Translations under genes and position numbers: made by a program
NCBI GenBank assembly: GCA_009845505.1
Contig: VXZL01000445.1
Span: 1-7,773, forward strand
DNA from: Candidatus Poribacteria bacterium
GTDB lineage: Bacteria; Poribacteria; WGA-4E; WGA-3G
Direction of reading: 5' to 3'
DNA: 7,773 nt
The notes under the pieces: model-generated
Seen by the model: only the letters and a program-made list of their open reading frames with translations
Database searches by the model: none
What the model was told of the DNA's origin: nothing
Part shown: positions 1 through 5,847 of the stretch, piece after piece
Layout: every line of letters starts with the position of its first letter
Position numbering within the stretch: the first letter of the stretch is position 1

Positions 1-65
1 TCTACCTCTACACGTTTACAGCTGGGGATTTCACCGCGACAGGCAGAATGCTAATTATGAAATGA
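1..65 (+). CDS. 3' end of a secreted protein with FlgD-Ig/sorting-type C-terminus (partial)
   Basis: Only the last 20 complete codons and the TGA stop (63-65) are inside the window, read in the frame beginning at base 3. They encode YLYTFTAGDFTATGRMLIMK. This aligns residue by residue with the last residues of the proteins ending at 3195 (YFYTLTAGDFAATGKMLIVK) and 6459 (YFYTLTAGDFHATRKMLVIK). The first two bases (tc) fit the end of a Leu codon, as in the GLYFY context of the next gene. It is therefore the end of another exported protein with the same C-terminal module, and its upstream domains cannot be seen. The gap to the next start is 67 bp, with no convincing terminator, so co-transcription with the next gene is possible but unproven. 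Confidence 0.8.
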   Translation, partial: YLYTFTAGDFTATGRMLIMK

Positions 66-119
66 GCCCGGAACTGCGTAAGTCCTGCTATCTATTCGAT
101 TATCATAGAAAAACGATTT

Positions 120-124
120 GGAGG
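120..124 (+). promoter_or_regulatory. Ribosome-binding site that selects the ATG at 133
   Basis: GGAGG lies 8 bases before the ATG at 133, which is normal spacing. It lies only 2 bases before the in-frame ATG at 127 and overlaps the in-frame TTG at 118, so neither of those is likely to be used. The chosen start gives a protein beginning MRN, like the protein starting at 5848. Confidence 0.7.
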
Positions 125-132
125 TAATGAAA

Positions 133-3100
133 ATGAGAAACATGTTTCCGATGACACTGATCTTTCTGTTGCTAACGCTCTACTTGACCCCCGTCGCAAA
201 TCTACAAGCCCAAGGCCTGGATAACATTCCCGAGGATGACGCTTTATTTGGTGATCCTATAGAGGATGACGCTTTATTTGGTGATCCTATAGAGGATGAC
301 CAGGTTGACAGTACCCCGGTTCTCCAATCCGGTTTGAGTGGACAGGATGACCAGAACCCCGCGGTTCACATTCCCGACACTGCTCTCCGCAACGGAATCG
401 CGGATGCCCTCAAACTCGCCGCAAATACGCCAATCACTCAGGAAAATATGATAACATTGATCGTCTTGCAGGTTTCCGATGCCTCAATTAAGGACCTCAC
501 AGGTCTTCAGTTGGCTATCAATCTGGAAGAACTGGATCTTTCCGACAACGGCATTACCGATGTTTCACCCCTGGCAAACTTACGAAACCTTGAAGAGCTG
601 GATCTCTCTGGCAATCCCATTGCGAACTCGACACTCCTTATCGGTTTGAGGAACACTGGAACGAAGATTACGGGTGTAACCTTTGACGACCAGAATCCCC
701 TTGACCGCCCGGTGCCTATAGGCGGTGCGTTTGACCTCCCGGTTGATTTTCCGGATGCCATCCTCCGCAGCGGGATTACGAACGCACTCGGACTCGCTGA
801 GAATGCACCAGTCACTCGGGGACAGATGACAATATTGACAAACTTGTGGGTTCCCAGTGCTTTAGTTACAGATCTCACAGGTCTTGAGTTTGCTGTCAAT
901 TTGGAAGAACTGTTTCTTTCTGACAACGCCATTTCTGATATCTCACCACTGGCACCATTGGAAAATCTCAAAGAAGTGGATCTTTCTCAAAATGTCATCT
1001 CCGATGTATCAGTGCTGGCAAACTTGGGAAAGTTGAGAGTGTTGAATCTTTCTGACAACATCATTTCTGATGTATCCGCGCTGGCAGCCTTGAAAAATCT
1101 GACGGGCTTGAATCTTCACAACAACGGCATCAGGGATGTATCCCCATTGGCAAACTTAAAAAATCTGAAAGGGCTCGTTCTTTCTGACAACCCGATTACG
1201 GATGAAACCCCTCTTGACGGTTTGAGAAACGGTGGAACGGAGGTTAGAACCATCATCTTCGATGATCATTTGTTGAGCAGTATTGGCTTGTGGTGTGCAA
1301 CTCCTGATCCTCCAGCACCCACTGCTTCCACATCAGGGACTTTAGGTGCTGCAGGCCACTGGAAAGATTTCTGGCAGCAAGAAGATACCGTATATAGGGA
1401 AGCCGGTCCTGGAGATGGCATCGTTTTAACAGTGAGATTTATGAACGGAACGCCGCTTCAAAAAGAGAAAGTGGAACATTTTGCCCCCCTATGGGCAGAG
1501 CATGCTGCACTTCGTTTCAAATTTACTTCAAAGAATGAGCCCTCCGATATTCGTGTTCGGTTTGAGAAAAAGGATTACCGCAGTCACTCACTACGAGGAA
1601 CCCAAGCAAACCTCCCCCAGTTCAAAGGAGAATCTACGCTCGTGTTGGGCAACGCTTTCGGTAGGAAAAATCCAAGTATTGGTCATGGACATAAGTACAA
1701 CGATTGGAGTGACGATCTACCCCCTTCGGGTACAATCATACATGAATTTGGGCACGCCCTTGGGCTCATCCATGAACAGGAAAGTCCGAGCGCAACTATA
1801 GAGGATATTTTTGACACAGAAGCCGTAAGAAAATGGGTCACGCAGAAGAGACAGGAAAAGACGGGCTTGACCGGTAAGGCGCTTGCGAAGGATGTTAATG
1901 AGGAGTTATGTGTGAATTATGGGGGGATAGTTGGATTGGTTACGCACGAGATGTGTAATGAGTTTGGCGTAGACATAACTGGAAGAGACGAATGGGCTCA
2001 GACAAACTACACGGAATTCGATCCCAAGTCAATTATGCTGTACTCCGGTATCCCTTTGAAAAGAGGGGGCGAGACACCTGGGAACTATAAATTATCGGAA
2101 ACAGACAAAGAGTTTATAGCGGGACTGTATCCAGACCTCGAGCCCAGCAACATAGAAATAAAGTTAGATTCGAGTGTTAATCCCAACCCGTATGTTGTGA
2201 AAACAAGAACGAAGAGTGTGATTTCTGTTAGGGTCCTTAACAACCAGAATAAGCCGATACCCAATGCACCGGTGACGCTCGCTTCAGCAGGTGCAGCGAA
2301 TATAACTTTCAGTAGAACATCCGTTAATACTGGTGACAAGGGGACGAGCGCAACGGCCGAGGTAACATTCAAAGGGACCGATGTCCCAGGTTCCTTGAAG
2401 ATAACATCAGGGAATGTCACCGAGCACATCCCTATTTTTGTAACCGGCATAATTAAGTATGAAACAAAGAACGTTAAGAAGTCGGTTACTTTCACGAGCA
2501 GACGGGGGTGCGCTTGGAATGATTGGAAACTGAGCTGGTATTGGGCGGGCCCAAAAACCCTTGACTTCAGTGGGGAGTGTGAGGAGCTTTATGACTATTC
2601 TATCTCTGCAAAGCCAGGATCCTTTGGTTGGGATGAGAATGGGGACGCGCCCTATGTGTATTACAAGGCTATGCAAAACAAACTCCATTCCAAACATTCA
2701 GAGTATGTCAAATGGGATGGCAGGAAGGTGAGCCTTGAGACTCAGATTCGAGAACACTGTGTAGATCAAACCACACTGTATGTAACAGTCTGGGCGAAAT
2801 GCAAGGTTCAAGTCCTTCAGGCTGCTCCTGCTTTGCAAGCGCAGTTAAGACCTGAAACGGAGCCGTTGTCTACACTGTGGCAGGAGTTATCAGGAGTTCC
2901 AGCAGAAACAGCGTTGTTACCGAACTATCCCAACCCGTTTAACCCGGAGACGTGGATCCCTTATCATCTCTCGGAGCCCGCAGATGTGACACTGCGTATC
3001 TATGCTGCAGACGGGAAGTTGATCCGGACGATGACGTTGGGACATAGACCCGCGGGTATGTATGAGACCAAGGCACGTGCAGCGTATTGGGACGGCAGAA

Positions 3101-3195
3101 ATGCTATCGGTGAGCGTGTCGCGAGCGGTCTCTACTTCTACACCCTCACTGCCGGAGATTTTGCCGCTACCGGTAAGATGTTGATAGTGAAATAG
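133..3195 (+). CDS. Secreted LRR - metzincin (astacin-like) zinc metalloprotease - Ig-like - sorting-domain protein
   Basis: A 1020-residue exported protein that probably cuts protein substrates outside the cell. Residues 1 to about 26 form a signal peptide (hydrophobic MTLIFLLLTLYL, then ANLQAQG). Residues 34-56 contain a duplicated acidic decapeptide (EDDALFGDPI). Two LRR blocks follow, at about 81-190 and 205-385, with internalin-like 22-residue repeats (LEELDLSDNGITDVSPLANL). The metzincin domain spans about 425-665. It has HEFGHALGLIHE at 537-548, giving zinc ligands H537, H541 and H547 and catalytic E538. A Met-turn follows in SIMLYSG, with M635 and a tyrosine at 637 that may match the astacin switch tyrosine. 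LSETDKEFIAGLYP closes the domain, as in bacterial M12-type proteases. Residues about 672-770 look like a Big_1/invasin-type Ig domain. Residues 775-895 are unrecognised, with cysteines 793, 816, 876 and 890 possibly forming disulfides. Residues 929-1020 form the FlgD-Ig/T9SS-type module (NYPNPFNPETWIPY to KMLIVK). The protease call is firm at motif level, but the substrate is unknown. An M10-like metzincin is the alternative. Confidence 0.9.
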   Translation: MRNMFPMTLIFLLLTLYLTPVANLQAQGLDNIPEDDALFGDPIEDDALFGDPIEDDQVDSTPVLQSGLSGQDDQNPAVHIPDTALRNGIADALKLAANTPITQENMITLIVLQVSDASIKDLTGLQLAINLEELDLSDNGITDVSPLANLRNLEELDLSGNPIANSTLLIGLRNTGTKITGVTFDDQNPLDRPVPIGGAFDLPVDFPDAILRSGITNALGLAENAPVTRGQMTILTNLWVPSALVTDLTGLEFAVNLEELFLSDNAISDISPLAPLENLKEVDLSQNVISDVSVLANLGKLRVLNLSDNIISDVSALAALKNLTGLNLHNNGIRDVSPLANLKNLKGLVLSDNPITDETPLDGLRNGGTEVRTIIFDDHLLSSIGLWCATPDPPAPTASTSGTLGAAGHWKDFWQQEDTVYREAGPGDGIVLTVRFMNGTPLQKEKVEHFAPLWAEHAALRFKFTSKNEPSDIRVRFEKKDYRSHSLRGTQANLPQFKGESTLVLGNAFGRKNPSIGHGHKYNDWSDDLPPSGTIIHEFGHALGLIHEQESPSATIEDIFDTEAVRKWVTQKRQEKTGLTGKALAKDVNEELCVNYGGIVGLVTHEMCNEFGVDITGRDEWAQTNYTEFDPKSIMLYSGIPLKRGGETPGNYKLSETDKEFIAGLYPDLEPSNIEIKLDSSVNPNPYVVKTRTKSVISVRVLNNQNKPIPNAPVTLASAGAANITFSRTSVNTGDKGTSATAEVTFKGTDVPGSLKITSGNVTEHIPIFVTGIIKYETKNVKKSVTFTSRRGCAWNDWKLSWYWAGPKTLDFSGECEELYDYSISAKPGSFGWDENGDAPYVYYKAMQNKLHSKHSEYVKWDGRKVSLETQIREHCVDQTTLYVTVWAKCKVQVLQAAPALQAQLRPETEPLSTLWQELSGVPAETALLPNYPNPFNPETWIPYHLSEPADVTLRIYAADGKLIRTMTLGHRPAGMYETKARAAYWDGRNAIGERVASGLYFYTLTAGDFAATGKMLIVK
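232..300 (+). repeat. Exact 30-bp tandem repeat, 2.3 copies, inside the metalloprotease gene
   Basis: The unit starting gaggatgacgctttatttgg occurs at 232-261 and 262-291 without mismatch. The first 9 bases of a third copy follow at 292-300. The unit is a multiple of three, so copy changes keep the frame. It encodes the acidic decapeptide EDDALFGDPI between the signal peptide and the first LRR block. Perfect identity indicates a recent duplication or slippage. Confidence 0.95.
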
Positions 3196-3312
3196 GATCG
3201 ACCAGGCATGTCCCTGTGAGTGTTTCAGTGCGACGACGTGGGAGCGGTGCAATATCGCGCCTCTCACCTGTCTTTAGAATATCAAATCTAATTGCACATT
3301 TCTCAGTCGTAG

Positions 3313-3330
3313 GGGCGGGAATCCCCGCCC
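3313..3330. other. GC-rich intergenic hairpin (7-bp perfect stem)
   Basis: GGGCGGG (3313-3319) and CCCGCCC (3324-3330) are perfect inverted arms around a 4-base loop, AATC. It lies 13 bases upstream of the AAAGGAG that precedes the ATG at 3356. No U-tract follows on either strand, so it is not a standard intrinsic terminator. It may be an mRNA structure at the 5' end of the next gene, or one copy of a dispersed palindromic element. The related leader before 6496 lacks it. Confidence 0.6.
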
Positions 3331-3331
3331 G

Positions 3332-3864
3332 AGATGCGTGAAAAAGGAGACAAGCATGCAAAAAACAGTAGCAATTCTGACGTTTTTCCTCTTTTTTGTT
3401 ATCACTGTGATGCTACCCGATGTGGCATCAGCACAGTCGAAGAAGAACACTATTGTCAATCAAACCACAGAAAACGTGTCTGTGGTGTATTCGACGTGGC
3501 GAAGTGCCACGAACGATATACCAGAAGGGTATCTCACCCGCGGGCATATCAGCCTCAAACCCGATAAGTCAGTGAAGTTAACGGGATGGAAAAACGATGT
3601 CTATTTTCAGATATTGCAGGGCGGTGAAGCGATCAAACCGGCTGCTGCGGCCAAGACGTTCGGTTTTTGGGTGCATCCGAGTAAAGGGTTTGTGGTCGTG
3701 AGTCCACGTATGGACGGTTCTGTACTACGGGATGAACTGACATATACGAAGCCAGCCGGTATCACATTTACGCATGAAGACGGGTTCATCCGATATCCCA
3801 ATGGTTCGGTGGTGACTGTAGATTCGAGTTGGGTGTCCGTGAGTGAAGCAGGCGAAATGGATCC
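3332..3864 (+). repeat. Direct repeat copy A: leader, signal peptide and N-terminal domain shared with 6471-7004
   Basis: This matches 6471-7004 at an offset of 3140 bp, apart from a one-base indel in the leader. By hand comparison, 3356-3450 differs at 14 of 95 positions. 3451-3864 differs at only three (3451, 3491, 3858), with an uninterrupted identical run from 3492 to 3857. Similarity ends abruptly at 3865, where the two proteins change to different domains. Confidence 0.95.
3343..3349 (+). promoter_or_regulatory. Ribosome-binding site for the gene starting at 3356
   Basis: AAAGGAG ends 6 bases before the ATG at 3356. An in-frame GTG at 3338 lies upstream of this site and is therefore unlikely to be the start. 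The same leader (AGATGCGTGA, then AAAGGAGACAAGC) occurs before the paralog at 6496, and this conservation supports the choice. Confidence 0.75.
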
Positions 3865-4858
3865 AGAACCGCCAGTTTCGACAGCAAGCGACCTCAGGAT
3901 TACCGAGATCATGGTAGACACGGGGGTTGGACTCCCACAGTGGATTGAACTCACGAACGTCAGTGGTAAAGAAGTGAATCTTGATGGATGGACTCTGATG
4001 ATCATGAACTCCGATGTGTTTCCCTCGGTCAGCATTAACCTCAGCGGCAGGCTCGGTGTCGGTGTCGGTGTCAATAGAGGCGGTACGATGGGGAAATCCC
4101 TCCTCTTGGTCGGTGGCACTGCGCGTAGCAATTTAGCCCCCAGCGCTCGGATCGTTGATATCTCAAGCCAAGTGGCTCAACAAATTGGAGGTCGTTCCAT
4201 TTTCATCAGCCCGGAGGGCTTCATAGCATTACTGATTTCGCCCACAGACGGAATGGGCGACACGGCTGGTAACCTTGAAGATGGTTGGGAACTCCCGATG
4301 AGCGAAAGCTCTCTTCGGAGGAGCTCACTCATCCGTCGTGAAATGTTCAATGGCAGGGCAACGAAGGGCACGGATGCCGACGGGTGGGTCCTCGCCTCCG
4401 ACACTGGATTGTATCTTAGCGGCCCCGAGACGTGGTATGGCTCCCCTCGTGACGATGGCACCCCCGGCTATGACGCGGGTGGACCGCTCCCCGTTGAACT
4501 CTCACACTTCCGTCCTGTACGTGATAAAGCGACCGGCGCAGTGATGATTACCTGGGCAACGCAATCCGAGCTGAATAACGCTGGATTCTTTATCAAGCGT
4601 TCACAGCAACGGGAAAGCGAATTTAAGATCATCAACGCCACTATGATCCCCGGTGCCGGCACCACTTCAGAGAAGCAATTCTATACCTATACGGATACAA
4701 CTGCACACCCCATTCTCCTATACTACTACCAAATTGAAGACGTGTCTCTCGATGGGCAACGTCAGATGCTGACCCGCGCTATCCGCCTCAAGGGACATAT
4801 TGGAGCGGCTGACAAACTTACCTCTACATGGGGTGAATTGAAAACATCCAATGAGTAG
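3356..4858 (+). CDS. Exported lamin-tail-domain (LTD) protein with shared N-terminal domain and FnIII-like C-terminal module
   Basis: A 500-residue protein with no catalytic motif, probably structural or adhesive and located outside the cytoplasm. Residues 1 to about 26 are a signal peptide (MQKTVAILTFFLFFVITVML, ending near VASAQ). Residues about 27-170 are a beta-rich, unnamed domain almost identical to that of the protein starting at 6496. It opens NTIVNQTTENVSVVYSTWRS and has a loose resemblance to DUF1036-like domains that I would not rely on. From about 179 an LTD-like domain starts (DLRITEIMVDTG, then PQWIELTN and LDGWTLMI), which is the typical strand pattern of that family. It continues with insertions to about 375. 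Residues 378-495 form a FnIII-like module (LPVELSHFRPVRD, ITWATQSELNNAGFFIKRS, YYYQIEDVSLDGQR) common at the C-termini of surface proteins in this lineage. The C-terminus is LKTSNE, so the NYPNPFNP sorting module is absent. Confidence 0.85.
   Translation: MQKTVAILTFFLFFVITVMLPDVASAQSKKNTIVNQTTENVSVVYSTWRSATNDIPEGYLTRGHISLKPDKSVKLTGWKNDVYFQILQGGEAIKPAAAAKTFGFWVHPSKGFVVVSPRMDGSVLRDELTYTKPAGITFTHEDGFIRYPNGSVVTVDSSWVSVSEAGEMDPEPPVSTASDLRITEIMVDTGVGLPQWIELTNVSGKEVNLDGWTLMIMNSDVFPSVSINLSGRLGVGVGVNRGGTMGKSLLLVGGTARSNLAPSARIVDISSQVAQQIGGRSIFISPEGFIALLISPTDGMGDTAGNLEDGWELPMSESSLRRSSLIRREMFNGRATKGTDADGWVLASDTGLYLSGPETWYGSPRDDGTPGYDAGGPLPVELSHFRPVRDKATGAVMITWATQSELNNAGFFIKRSQQRESEFKIINATMIPGAGTTSEKQFYTYTDTTAHPILLYYYQIEDVSLDGQRQMLTRAIRLKGHIGAADKLTSTWGELKTSNE
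4055..4072 (+). repeat. Hexanucleotide repeat GGTGTC x3
   Basis: Three perfect in-frame GGTGTC units encode GVGVGV (residues 234-239) inside the LTD region. The tract is short and could be slippage-prone. Gain or loss of a unit would keep the frame. Confidence 0.8.
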
Positions 4859-5036
4859 TAGCAACAAAGTAGATCTGCCCGGATGTCAGTTGCACATCGG
4901 CGTGTTGCTCAAAGTAACTCGAAATCTGTTGATAGTAGGCTTCAGCGACGATAGGCATGCTGAAATCTTCCGAATAATGGCAGCTCTTGCGTTTTTGGAT
5001 TCGATCCAGTTTGTGGCGGAGGACCTTCAAATCCAC
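4824..5036 (-). CDS. Possible small antisense ORF (70 aa), unrecognised, possibly a remnant
   Basis: On the minus strand a frame opens with GTG (5036-5034) and runs 70 codons to a stop at 4824-4826. It starts MDLKVLRHKLDRIQKRKSCH, continues through YSEDFSMPIVAEAYYQQISS and includes SYFEQHADVQLTSGQIYF. The charged, helix-like N-terminus and balanced composition look more like real protein than a random frame. It fills most of the 216-bp gap between two + genes but also overlaps the last codons of the LTD gene antisense. The ribosome-binding site is poor (AGGGATGTGGG before GTG). I do not recognise a family. It could be a genuine small protein, a fragment of a decayed gene or mobile-element ORF, or chance. 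A 72-codon frame on the + strand (4851-5069) covers the same bases and looks less protein-like. Confidence 0.25.
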   Translation of the reverse strand: MDLKVLRHKLDRIQKRKSCHYSEDFSMPIVAEAYYQQISSYFEQHADVQLTSGQIYFVATTHWMFSIHPM

Positions 5037-5060
5037 CCCACATCCCTTACTCGATTAGGT

Positions 5061-5065
5061 GGAGG
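5061..5065 (+). promoter_or_regulatory. Ribosome-binding site for the dockerin gene at 5075
   Basis: GGAGG with a 9-base spacer to the ATG at 5075. This is the first in-frame start that yields a complete hydrophobic signal sequence. Confidence 0.75.
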
Positions 5066-5074
5066 GTAGTTTTC

Positions 5075-5617
5075 ATGAAAAAGATGACCGTGTTTCTCTT
5101 GGTGATCCTATTGGTTTCTTCGGTTTATTTGAGAGGTAGTAGTGAGACTGTTCCACAAGAATCAGCGGAACCTGCCGTAAAGGTCCTGAAAGCGACGCAG
5201 AGTTTCACCGTTAAGCGGATCAATAGATATCCATTCCCGTTTTGGAAAAAAGAGTCTTGGGTCAAGATACTGGAATTCCCGGGCCCAGTGGTGCAGACAA
5301 ATGCTATCTGGCATGCAAGAATCGGGGAGGGTGCTGTAACCGATGTGACCGTGAATGGCAATAGCGTTAGAATCTCTGGCAACGTCCGATACTCGTGGTT
5401 GAGTTCTGCGGTTTTGGAAGTAAGAGTGGATGTTGCCTACCTCTCGGTATCGCAACAAATCACATTTGATTTGAACGGTGATGGGTCTCTGAATATTCAA
5501 GATCTGGTATTCATCGCTTCTCATTTTGGACGAACAGGTGAGCAAACTGCCGATGTTAACAGGGATGGTGTTGTCAATATTCAGGATCTTGTTTTAGTTG
5601 CGGGTGTAATTCGGTGA
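5075..5617 (+). CDS. Small exported dockerin-domain protein, C-terminally truncated by a frameshift junction
   Basis: A 180-residue protein. Residues 1 to about 22 are a signal sequence (MKKMTVFLLVILLVSSVYLRG); no lipobox cysteine is present. Residues 25-128 are an unrecognised, strand-rich segment containing YPFPFWKKESWVKILEFPGP. Residues 132-178 form a type I dockerin with two calcium-binding loops, D132-L-N-G-D-G to D143 and D160-V-N-R-D-G to D171, each followed by a hydrophobic helix start (LVFIASHFGR, LVLVAGV). Type I dockerins bind cohesin domains in cellulosome-like assemblies, and no cohesin is visible in this window. The second helix is cut short, ending AGVIR at the TGA. Directly across this stop, in another frame, lies the end of a sorting module (5613-5702). 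An ancestral gene therefore probably continued into that module and lost it by deletion. Whether the shortened protein still works is unknown; its two calcium loops are intact. Confidence 0.8.
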   Translation: MKKMTVFLLVILLVSSVYLRGSSETVPQESAEPAVKVLKATQSFTVKRINRYPFPFWKKESWVKILEFPGPVVQTNAIWHARIGEGAVTDVTVNGNSVRISGNVRYSWLSSAVLEVRVDVAYLSVSQQITFDLNGDGSLNIQDLVFIASHFGRTGEQTADVNRDGVVNIQDLVLVAGVIR

Positions 5618-5702
5618 GCGTGTAACGAGTGGTGTCTATTTCTATGCCCTCAAAGCGGGTGAATTTGCTACCAAGCGAGTAAGAGTTAAGAACGCAAAGT
5701 AA
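5613..5702 (+). pseudogene. Out-of-frame remnant of a sorting-type C-terminal module
   Basis: Read from 5613, 29 codons encode GERVTSGVYFYALKAGEF followed by ATKRVRVKNAK, then TAA at 5700-5702. This matches the ends of the proteins at 3195 and 6459 (GERVASGLYFYTLTAGDF, GERVASGVYFYTLTAGDF). It has no start or ribosome site of its own. Its frame differs from that of the dockerin gene, whose stop (5615-5617) overlaps its first codons. The preceding roughly 65 residues of the module, including NYPNPFNPETWIPY and YWDGRN, are missing. The simplest explanation is a deletion that fused the dockerin to this tail out of frame. Confidence 0.75.
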
Positions 5703-5713
5703 ATAGGTATCTG

Positions 5714-5756
5714 AAAAGGAGAATTTTGGCGGTTAGTTCCGTAAACCTCCTTTTTT
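5714..5756 (+). terminator. Possible weak intrinsic terminator
   Basis: AAAAGGAG (5714-5721) can pair with CTCCTTTT (5747-5754), and the T-run extends to 5756. A smaller inner CGG/CCG pairing is possible. It stands just after the sorting-tail remnant and about 90 bp before the next start, which is where a terminator would be expected. The large loop (25 bases) and the use of the T-run in the stem make it atypical, so it may be only weakly active. Confidence 0.45.
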
Positions 5757-5832
5757 AGAGAGTGTATTGCTTTTTTTTTCTCAATTTGCGTCTACCTTGG
5801 CTTCTAATGTTTTTTCAAACTGGCGTATAAAT

Positions 5833-5838
5833 AAGGAG
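5833..5838 (+). promoter_or_regulatory. Ribosome-binding site for the gene at 5848
   Basis: AAGGAG with a 9-base spacer to the ATG at 5848. The frame is open back to 5767, but that upstream stretch reads as AT-rich leader with T9 and T6 runs, so translation should begin at 5848. Confidence 0.75.
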
Positions 5839-5847
5839 TCCCTTAAC

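Noticed and set aside
507..971. 154-codon minus-strand frame opposite the LRR blocks
   Set aside because: It mirrors the regular LRR repeats on the + strand, has a Ser/Arg-rich low-quality composition and no ribosome site. It is a shadow of the + gene.
1481..1801. 106-codon + strand frame inside the protease domain
   Set aside because: It overlaps the zinc-protease coding sequence in another frame, and the protease motifs decide the real frame.
3247..3297. Inverted repeat GTGCAAT ... ATTGCAC with 37-base loop
   Set aside because: Seven-base arms with a long loop are expected by chance in a 160-bp spacer, and no U-tract or known site follows.
3859..3864. Repeat similarity ends exactly after GGATCC (also 6999-7004), suggesting a cloning chimera
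   Set aside because: GGATCC occurs at several other places in the window, and both genes stay in frame with natural linkers after it. A real recombination boundary is more likely, though long reads should confirm it.
3607..4131. Long minus-strand frame, repeated in part at 6747-7226
   Set aside because: Both are antisense to the shared N-terminal domain. They recur only because the DNA is duplicated, and the product is Pro/Ser/Thr-rich without domain features.
5771..5779. Run of nine T residues
   Set aside because: No GC-rich hairpin stands directly before it, so it is not called as a second terminator.
5826..5831. TATAAA resembling a -10 box before the gene at 5848
   Set aside because: Transcription from it would start within or just after the ribosome-binding site at 5833-5838, and no -35 box is at proper distance.
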